A stretch of 5,137 bases of DNA. It comes from Flammeovirgaceae bacterium (GTDB taxonomy: Bacteria; Bacteroidota; Bacteroidia; Cytophagales; Cyclobacteriaceae). Both the position numbers and the translations under genes were made by a program. A model generated the notes under the pieces. That model was not told where the DNA came from. It searched no databases and saw only the letters and a program-made list of their open reading frames with translations. Each line of letters starts with the position of its first letter. The first letter of the stretch is position 1. Shown here piece after piece: positions 1 to 5,137 of the stretch. Where the stretch lies: assembly GCA_003229495.1 (NCBI GenBank), contig QIEB01000009.1, forward strand, positions 1 through 5,137, read 5' to 3'.

Positions 1-499
1 TGGTCTCCGATAGGCATGGCCTCAATATCCCCATTCTTATCGATTACCGCACGACGAAAGACCATCGATGAAATATGTCCTTCTCCAGTGGCTCTAAAAC
101 TTATAATTATCCTTTTTGCTCCATCACTCAATCCATCCTGAACTGGGTCCTCCACTACCGAGGGGTTGAAAAAAGCAGCGGATTCAATAGAGAATTCCAT
201 AGTAAAATAAGAGCCAATTAACATTTTACGTTCATCAGAAAGCTCTTCTATTGAAAATCCCTGTGCGGTAAAAATGTTAGCAAGTTTATGGCAGTGACGG
301 ATTAAAACTTCTGAAATATTGCGGTGACGGCGTGCAAATTTCCTCAAGGTTTTAATGAGCATGACGTGCACATCCTTATCAGGAATTTCCATTAGCCGGT
401 TGATCATTTGCGCTGCCCTTTCATCTCCGTTCATAAAATATCTGGCCACCACCCGGGATGAATCGGGCCTGTACTCCAAAGACTTACGGGAATTCTCAT
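1..499 (-). CDS. Glycoside hydrolase family 130 protein, N-terminal part, with a disrupted 5' frame
   Basis: A minus-strand frame is open from 593 to the left edge without a stop and encodes about 160 residues that read like the N-terminal region of GH130 enzymes: RPDSSRVVARYF, FARRHRNISEVLIRH, YFTMEFSIESAAFFNPS, and RATGEGHISSMVFRR followed by VIDKNG. GH130 enzymes act on beta-mannosides, either by phosphorolysis to mannose 1-phosphate or, in some subfamilies, by hydrolysis; the subfamily cannot be settled here. The C-terminal two thirds lie outside the window. The start is odd. The main frame has no ATG before 434, while an ATG at 499 opens MRIPV, a plausible N-terminus, but one base out of frame with the conserved part. 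A GGAGG lies 12 bases upstream of that ATG. Either a small deletion near 480-490 broke the gene, there is a sequencing error, or translation starts at the in-frame TTG at 521 or a GTG at 452/449. The family call is firm; the start and intactness are not. Confidence 0.82.
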
Positions 500-518
500 T
501 TTTTATAAAATCCTCCAG

Positions 519-526
519 CAAAAATA
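519..526 (-). promoter_or_regulatory. Possible -7 promoter element for the GH130 gene
   Basis: Read on the minus strand this is TATTTTTG, an exact match to the Bacteroidota -7 consensus TAnnTTTG, 19 bases before the ATG at 499. No TTG lies at the usual 17-23 base distance upstream; the nearest is 27 bases away. If the element is real the leader would be very short, and a TTG start at 521 would be excluded because that codon lies inside the box. Chance matches to such a short A/T-rich motif are common. Confidence 0.25.
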
Positions 527-588
527 GCTTGTCAATGTATCTGTTTATATGATCAATTACAAATTGAATGCTAGATACAGGTAAATTT

Positions 589-613
589 GATAATCAGTAA
601 CTTAAGATAATCA
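589..613. repeat. Direct repeat GATAATCA, two copies 17 bases apart
   Basis: GATAATCA occurs at 589-596 and again at 606-613. The first copy sits in TGATAATCA, which is palindromic except at its centre. A 17-base period is about one and a half helical turns, so the copies would lie on nearly opposite faces of the DNA. The location between two divergent genes would suit a regulator-binding site, but in A/T-rich DNA an 8-base repeat can arise by chance. Confidence 0.3.
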
Positions 614-708
614 TATTTCTATAAACTGATATATTAACCCCATTCATTACCGACGGACTTTAATAAACAAAAACACAATTGTTTTAATTCACTTCGAATT
701 TTATTTAC

Positions 709-735
709 TTGTATATTAACCAGCAAGGTAATTTG
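709..735 (+). promoter_or_regulatory. Possible Bacteroidota-type promoter for the cytochrome/DUF1501 operon
   Basis: TTG at 709-711 is followed after 17 bases by TAATTTG at 729-735. This resembles the Bacteroidota arrangement TTG, 17-23 bases, TAnnTTTG, except that the -7 element is one base shorter than the consensus. Transcription would start near 740, leaving a leader of about 25 bases before the TTG start codon at 766. The position is sensible and the match imperfect. Confidence 0.3.
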
Positions 736-765
736 AATAAACCATTGTTAAAGTAAGTCGGGATA

Positions 766-3621
766 TTGAATTCAACAGCAACGCTAATAGAGCACCTGGA
801 ATTATTCTTAGGCCGCTTGCACCCCTTAATAGTACATTTTCCTATAGGGTTGTTGGCGATCGCCCTTTTGATGGAAGTATTTACCATTGGCGGCAAACGG
901 CCTGGGCTGAGGGAGGGGATCAACTGGATGGTATACCTGGGAGCCCTGTTCGCCATTTTGGCAGCTATTCTGGGATGGTTCTTACGCACCTTTGACGACT
1001 ATTCAGGGGAACTGGTACAATTGCATCAAATTTTAGGCATTGTCACCGCGCTGCTGGCGGCGGCGACCGCACTGGTGTTACAGATAACAATAAAAGGAAA
1101 GTTGACACAATTCCGGATTTATAGAGCGGTGTTGACAATAACTGTTATTTCGTTAATTATTACCAGTCATTTGGGTGCCAGTCTTACCCACGGAGTCGAT
1201 TTTCTTTCAAGCGCCTGGGACTATCAAATTGAATCCTATGATGATACCAATTCCCTGGCCCTTTTGGCAGAGCTCCAATCATTGGACTCCCTATCAGATA
1301 CTCAACAAGATCAACTCAACTTAGAAGTGCGGGCCATTTTTGCTCATAATTGTTACCAATGTCACAGTGAGCATAAACAAAAGGGTGAACTGGTACTGGA
1401 ACACAAACGCGGGGTATATAAGGGTGGCAAATCCGGCAAAGTAATAGTGGCCGGAACACCTGAGAAAAGTGAAATGTATCGACGAATTTCGCTGCCATCC
1501 AATCATGATGATGTCATGCCCAAGAAAGGCAAAGTATTGAAAGACAATGAAGTTGCCTTGATAAAACTGTGGATCGAGAAAGGAGCGCACTGGGCTGACC
1601 GGGCGCTGGAAGTGTTTCCGGAAGCATCTCTGGCCCTACACAAACCAAGCCTCCCATCACTGGAAGGAAGTCATGAGCATCCCGTCGATATGCTGATGCA
1701 AGTCTATTTTCAAGAGCACAATTTGGAATGGCCCTCACTGGTAGATGACCGCACCTTTATCAGAAGGGCTTATTTAGATATTATTGGTCTTTTGCCGGAG
1801 CCTGAAAACATAAAAAACTTCGTCCAGGACAGGGATGTCAACAAAAGAAACAAACTGATAGATGATTTGTTGGGAGACCAACATAACTATACCCAGCATT
1901 GGTTGAGTTTTTGGAATGACCTTTTGCGAAACGATTATTCCGGTACCGGTTTTATTACAGGTGGGCGAAAGCAAATCACCCATTGGTTGTACACTTCTCT
2001 GGCTGAGAATAAACCTTACAATTTAATGGTAAAAGAACTTATGAATCCCACCGAGGAGTCGGAAGGGTTTATTAAAGGAATCAAATGGCGGGGAGTAGTA
2101 AATGCCAGTCAAACCACTGAAATGCAGGCAGCCCAAAATATTAGTCAATCCCTGATGGGCATGAACCTGAAGTGTGCTTCATGTCACAATAGCTTTGTAA
2201 GTAATCTGTCCCTGGATCAAGCTTATGGGTTTGCCTCGGTATTTGCTGATTCCGCACTTGAGATGAACCGCTGCGACAAGCCACTGGGCAAAACGGCTAA
2301 TGTTGAGTTTCTATACACCGAACTGGGTTCAGTAGAGGCTGCAACTTTAAAAGAGCGGCTATTAAAATTGTCCGAAGTAATGGTAAAGCGGGAAAATGGC
2401 CGGCTGTATCGCACCATAACCAATCGCATCTGGAAACAACTTTTGGGTAGAGGTATAATCGAGCCTGTGGACCAGATGGATAGTACCCCCTGGAGCACCG
2501 ATGTGCTGGATTGGCTGGCTGTGGATTTTATCAACTCCGGACATGATCTGAAACATCTGATCCGAATGATCATGACTTCTAAGGCTTATCAATTGCCAGC
2601 GGTAAGATATAATGACATTGCAGATATTGCAGCCAACCAATATGTATTTGAAGGTCCTGTGATCAGGAGGTTAAGCGCCGAGCAATTTTCAGACGCCGTA
2701 AGCCAAATAATTGCGCCTGTATATTATGCTGTCGCTTATAGCCCAATCAATGAAAATATATCCTCAGAGAGAATATGGCATAGAGAAATAAAATTTGATC
2801 GTGACGTCTTACCAGAACCTGGCCTTCGCTACTTCCGCTATAAGTTCACCTTGCCTGATCACCAGATAAAACTTGCCCGACTGTTGATTTCAGTGGACCA
2901 TTCCTATACGCTTTATATCAATGGCCAAAATGTTTCACAGGGAACCGATTGGAGAAAAGTGGACAAGTTAGACGCCGGTGGATTTCTCAATAAGGGTAAG
3001 AACATTATAGCTATTAAAGGAAGTAATGAAGGACAAATAGCCAATCCGGCTGGTTTGTTACTAGCTATGAAGGTGCTGTACGAAAATGATAAAGAAATCC
3101 TGATAAGCTCAGGTGTAGACTGGAAAAGTACGGCGGTTCAACCAGCGTCGGATTGGATCACCCTGGAATTCAATGATGAAGATTGGATACAGGCGCGCAA
3201 CTATGGCTCCAAGCATTGGGACCGGCTGGTAAGCTTAACATTTAAAGACCACGGATACCCATTTGCCAGGGCCAGTCTGGTAAGACAGCACCCCTTTATG
3301 AAATTATTGGGCAGGCCAACCAGGGAAAATGTAACCACCTCCCGAAATCAGCAAGCCACTTTATTACAGGCTCTGGAATTAACCAATGGTGAGTATTTTA
3401 ACAGTATTCTGGGTGAAGGTGCTGATTTGTGGTATAAAAAGTTCGGGAACCATGGTGATACCATTGCCGACGAGCTTTATCAAAGATCATTTGGCAGATA
3501 CCCTTCAAAACAAGAGCGTCGGCTGCTGGTTAACGCCTTGGGAGAAACAATCCATAAGGAAGCCCTACAAGATGTATTTTGGGCTACAGTGCTTTCACCG
3601 GAGTTTCAATTTATATATTAA
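766..3621 (+). CDS. Membrane-anchored di-haem cytochrome: DUF2231-PSCyt1-PSCyt2 (DUF1549)-PSD1 (DUF1553) fusion
   Basis: The protein has 951 residues. Residues 11-142 form a four-helix DUF2231 membrane domain starting with GRLHPLIVHFPIG; H19, H24, H87, H135 and H142 lie in or at the helices. Residues ~185-277 are a PSCyt1 cytochrome c domain with haem motif CYQCH (196-200) and likely axial ligand M251. PSCyt2/DUF1549 follows (~304-500) with a second haem motif, CASCH (470-474). PSD1/DUF1553 starts near 545 (RLYRTITNRIWKQLLGRG) and ends at the C-terminus, with the family signatures LGRPTREN, ATLLQALELTNG and SPEFQFIY. It is interrupted at ~660-822 by a segment resembling a galactose-binding-like beta-sandwich. 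The soluble part should face the periplasm, where haem c is attached. The TTG start is chosen because an in-frame stop lies at 754-756, it gives 15 residues before the conserved GRLHP, and the next in-frame ATG at 871 would cut helix 1. It is probably an electron-transfer oxidoreductase; its substrate is unknown. Confidence 0.92.
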   Translation: MNSTATLIEHLELFLGRLHPLIVHFPIGLLAIALLMEVFTIGGKRPGLREGINWMVYLGALFAILAAILGWFLRTFDDYSGELVQLHQILGIVTALLAAATALVLQITIKGKLTQFRIYRAVLTITVISLIITSHLGASLTHGVDFLSSAWDYQIESYDDTNSLALLAELQSLDSLSDTQQDQLNLEVRAIFAHNCYQCHSEHKQKGELVLEHKRGVYKGGKSGKVIVAGTPEKSEMYRRISLPSNHDDVMPKKGKVLKDNEVALIKLWIEKGAHWADRALEVFPEASLALHKPSLPSLEGSHEHPVDMLMQVYFQEHNLEWPSLVDDRTFIRRAYLDIIGLLPEPENIKNFVQDRDVNKRNKLIDDLLGDQHNYTQHWLSFWNDLLRNDYSGTGFITGGRKQITHWLYTSLAENKPYNLMVKELMNPTEESEGFIKGIKWRGVVNASQTTEMQAAQNISQSLMGMNLKCASCHNSFVSNLSLDQAYGFASVFADSALEMNRCDKPLGKTANVEFLYTELGSVEAATLKERLLKLSEVMVKRENGRLYRTITNRIWKQLLGRGIIEPVDQMDSTPWSTDVLDWLAVDFINSGHDLKHLIRMIMTSKAYQLPAVRYNDIADIAANQYVFEGPVIRRLSAEQFSDAVSQIIAPVYYAVAYSPINENISSERIWHREIKFDRDVLPEPGLRYFRYKFTLPDHQIKLARLLISVDHSYTLYINGQNVSQGTDWRKVDKLDAGGFLNKGKNIIAIKGSNEGQIANPAGLLLAMKVLYENDKEILISSGVDWKSTAVQPASDWITLEFNDEDWIQARNYGSKHWDRLVSLTFKDHGYPFARASLVRQHPFMKLLGRPTRENVTTSRNQQATLLQALELTNGEYFNSILGEGADLWYKKFGNHGDTIADELYQRSFGRYPSKQERRLLVNALGETIHKEALQDVFWATVLSPEFQFIY

Positions 3622-3626
3622 TTAGA

Positions 3627-5060
3627 ATGAACCCATATTTGATCAATTCACGCAGGAACTTCATGAAGCAAATGGGTGCTGCCAGTCTGGCCGCTGCCAG
3701 CACTACACTCCCCATGACCAGTTTCTTAAGCTCATGTGGAGGAATACCTACTATTCCTTCATCTGCCGACACCGTTATTCTATTGTGGATGGCCGGAGGT
3801 ATGGCACATACTGAAACCTTCGATCCCAAAGGTTACGCTCCATACCAAAAAGGTATTGAAAGTAAAAGAGTGCTCAGCACATTCCCAAAAATACCCACTG
3901 CCGTGGACGGCTTATACTTTTCCCAAGGACTGGAGTCAATTGGAGAAGTAATGGACAAGGGAGCTATTATCCGCTCCTATCGATCGGCTGATCTGGGTCA
4001 TATCCTTCATACCAGGCATCAATACCACTGGCATACTTGTTATGAACCGCCCCAATCAGTGCAGGCCCCTCACATCGGTGCTTGGATTGCCAAAGAAAAA
4101 GGAGCATTAAACTCTGTTATTCCTCCATTTATTGCTATGGGGCAAAGGTTTACCGTTGGCGAGGGAGAAGAATTAAAGGCATTCCATTCCGCCGGTTTTT
4201 TGGGAAGTGAACACGGCCCCTTCCTAATTCCCGATCCTTCCACTGGACTGGAGAGTGTACAACCACCAAAGGGTATGTCCATGAAAAGATTTGAGGCACG
4301 GTATAAATTATACCGGCAACTAGCCAATAAAAGCCAAGTTATGAGCGGCGGCAGCGACTACCAAAAAGAATCGCTAATGCGTTCTATGGAACAATCCTAC
4401 CGCTTGCTGAACTCACCTGAAGCCCAGGTGTTCGATTTGTCACAGGAAACCAAGGAGCAATATGACATTTATAATACCGGTCGATTCGGTTTGGGATGCC
4501 TTTTGGCCAAAAGGCTGGCCATGAACGGTGGTCGTTTTATCAGCGTTTCTACTGAATATGTGCCCTTCCTCGGTTGGGACACCCATGAAAACGGACACCT
4601 TCGTGCCCAAAAAATGAAAGAACTGATAGACCGGCCCATTGCCCAATTAATCAAGGACCTGGACCAATCCGGGCACCTCGACCGGACCCTGATCATATTG
4701 GCCAGTGAGTTTAGCCGCGATGCAATTTTGGAAGGCCGGCCAGGAGAAAAAGTTAAAGATCAGGTAGACCAGCCGGACCAGATCGAAGATGAGAAATTCT
4801 ATGGGATGCACCGGCATTTTACCGATGGCAGCTCTATATTATTGTGGGGTGGTGGTATTAAAAAAGGGCTTGTGTACGGAAAGACAGCGGATGAAAGGCC
4901 TTGTTCTTCCATTGAGAACACCGTGGTAATTGACCAGATCCATCAATCCATCTATCAAGCTTTGGGGATGCATCCTGAAACCCACTACACCATTGAAGGA
5001 CGGCCGTTCTATACTACCCCCGATGGGCAAGGGAAACCAATAATGGAATTGTTTGCTTAG
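3627..5060 (+). CDS. DUF1501 protein, Tat-exported putative lipoprotein (alkaline phosphatase/sulfatase-like fold)
   Basis: The protein has 477 residues. DUF1501 hallmarks occur in order: GGMAHTETFDPK (57-68), RSYRSADLGHILHTRHQYHW (116-135), GWDTHENGH (316-324), ASEFSRDA (359-366), MHRHF (394-398), GGGIKKGLVYG (408-418), and a C-terminal HPETHYTIEGRPFY segment. The family belongs to the alkaline phosphatase/sulfatase-like superfamily, but its reaction is not established. The N-terminus reads SRRNFMK (8-14), an excellent twin-arginine motif. An Ala-rich hydrophobic stretch and the lipobox LSSC (34-37) follow, predicting folded export and lipid anchoring at C37. The ATG at 3627 is preferred over an in-frame ATG at 3579, which would overlap the upstream gene and push the twin arginines 16 residues further from the N-terminus. 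The gene starts 5 bases after the upstream stop, so the two are very probably co-transcribed; DUF1501 genes regularly neighbour PSCyt/PSD1 genes, suggesting a shared process. Confidence 0.93.
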   Translation: MNPYLINSRRNFMKQMGAASLAAASTTLPMTSFLSSCGGIPTIPSSADTVILLWMAGGMAHTETFDPKGYAPYQKGIESKRVLSTFPKIPTAVDGLYFSQGLESIGEVMDKGAIIRSYRSADLGHILHTRHQYHWHTCYEPPQSVQAPHIGAWIAKEKGALNSVIPPFIAMGQRFTVGEGEELKAFHSAGFLGSEHGPFLIPDPSTGLESVQPPKGMSMKRFEARYKLYRQLANKSQVMSGGSDYQKESLMRSMEQSYRLLNSPEAQVFDLSQETKEQYDIYNTGRFGLGCLLAKRLAMNGGRFISVSTEYVPFLGWDTHENGHLRAQKMKELIDRPIAQLIKDLDQSGHLDRTLIILASEFSRDAILEGRPGEKVKDQVDQPDQIEDEKFYGMHRHFTDGSSILLWGGGIKKGLVYGKTADERPCSSIENTVVIDQIHQSIYQALGMHPETHYTIEGRPFYTTPDGQGKPIMELFA

Positions 5061-5074
5061 GGAAATATTTATTT

Positions 5075-5137
5075 GTGACAGGTATCCTCACTTCACTAAC
5101 ACCAACACTCCAAAGGAGCTGGCCACATGGAAATCCG
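5075..5137 (+). CDS. Start of a third operon gene, partial (possibly a WD40-type repeat protein)
   Basis: A frame opening with GTG 14 bases after the DUF1501 stop stays open to the right edge and encodes 21 residues, VTGILTSLTPTLQRSWPHGN and one more. The stretch TPTLQRSWPHGNP resembles the opening of the WD40 beta-propeller proteins that I recall following PSD1 and DUF1501 genes in some planctomycete clusters, where a similar segment leads into the first repeat. AGGGA just before the start is a weak ribosome-binding candidate. The fragment is too short for a secure assignment. The alternative is a gene starting at the ATG at 5127, which has a GGAG 8 bases upstream. Confidence 0.4.
   Translation, partial: MTGILTSLTPTLQRSWPHGNP

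Larger units (their letters stand above)
500..765. other. AT-rich divergent intergenic region
   Basis: This spacer separates the minus-strand GH130 gene from the plus-strand cytochrome operon. It is markedly more A/T-rich than the flanking genes, and the part from about 594 onward has no convincing reading frame on either strand. It must carry the promoters of both divergent units. It also holds a direct repeat of GATAATCA and the 8-base palindrome ACAATTGT at 675-682, either of which could be a protein-binding site. No stem-loop followed by a T run and no RNA gene were recognised. Confidence 0.6.

Noticed and set aside
355..552. Plus-strand 65-codon open frame
   Set aside because: It lies antisense to the GH130 coding frame, whose translation is clearly conserved; the plus-strand product has no recognisable features.
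686..700. Inverted repeat AATTC-ACTTC-GAATT as a terminator or operator
   Set aside because: The arms are only 5 bases and A/T-rich, there is no T tract and no extension of pairing; indistinguishable from chance in this spacer.
705..989. Minus-strand 94-codon open frame across the operon start
   Set aside because: It is antisense to the highly conserved DUF2231 helices and has no family resemblance; a shadow of the real gene.
3386..3625. Plus-strand 79-codon open frame at the end of the cytochrome gene
   Set aside because: It overlaps the conserved C-terminal PSD1 segment in another frame and shows no signal or domain of its own.
3579..3626. Upstream ATG extending the DUF1501 protein by 16 residues
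   Set aside because: It overlaps the coding end of the cytochrome gene and would bury the twin-arginine motif deeper; the ATG at 3627 gives a normal signal peptide and a 5-base gene spacing.
5127..5137. ATG with a GGAG 8 bases upstream as the start of the next gene
   Set aside because: Possible, but only 3 codons are visible, and the GTG frame at 5075 encodes a more familiar-looking segment directly behind the DUF1501 stop. Kept only as an alternative.

Overview
The window looks like part of a Bacteroidota genome. Moderate GC in the genes, AT-rich spacers, weak Shine-Dalgarno sequences, a TAnnTTTG-like promoter element and the style of the proteins all point that way. Related cytochrome/DUF1501 gene sets are also common in Planctomycetes and Verrucomicrobia, so the assignment is an inference from sequence style, not from a marker gene.

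Layout. Positions 1-499 on the minus strand hold the N-terminal third of a glycoside hydrolase family 130 protein (beta-mannoside phosphorylase/hydrolase family) that runs off the left edge. Its long reading frame is clear, but its natural-looking ATG at 499 is in a different frame from the rest of the protein, so the 5' end appears to carry a small indel. Positions 500-765 are an AT-rich divergent intergenic region with candidate promoters and short repeats. Positions 766-3621 (+) encode a 951-residue membrane-anchored multi-domain cytochrome: DUF2231 membrane domain, PSCyt1 haem-c domain, PSCyt2/DUF1549 with a second CxxCH, and PSD1/DUF1553 interrupted by a beta-sandwich-like insert. Positions 3627-5060 (+) encode a DUF1501 protein (alkaline phosphatase/sulfatase-like fold) with a twin-arginine signal and a lipobox. 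From 5075 the first 21 codons of a third co-directional gene are probably visible before the right edge.

How the parts may work together. The plus-strand genes are separated by only 5 and 14 bases and look like one operon. Everything they encode is predicted to lie in or beyond the cytoplasmic membrane: a quinone-side membrane domain, two covalent haem sites, a carbohydrate-binding-like insert, and a Tat-exported, lipid-anchored phosphatase-fold partner. Together with the divergent GH130 gene, this suggests a periplasmic redox system acting on a carbohydrate or another polar substrate. The biochemical function of PSCyt/PSD1/DUF1501 systems has not, to my knowledge, been established, and the substrate here is unknown. 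No RNA genes, mobile elements, CRISPR arrays or convincing terminators are visible.
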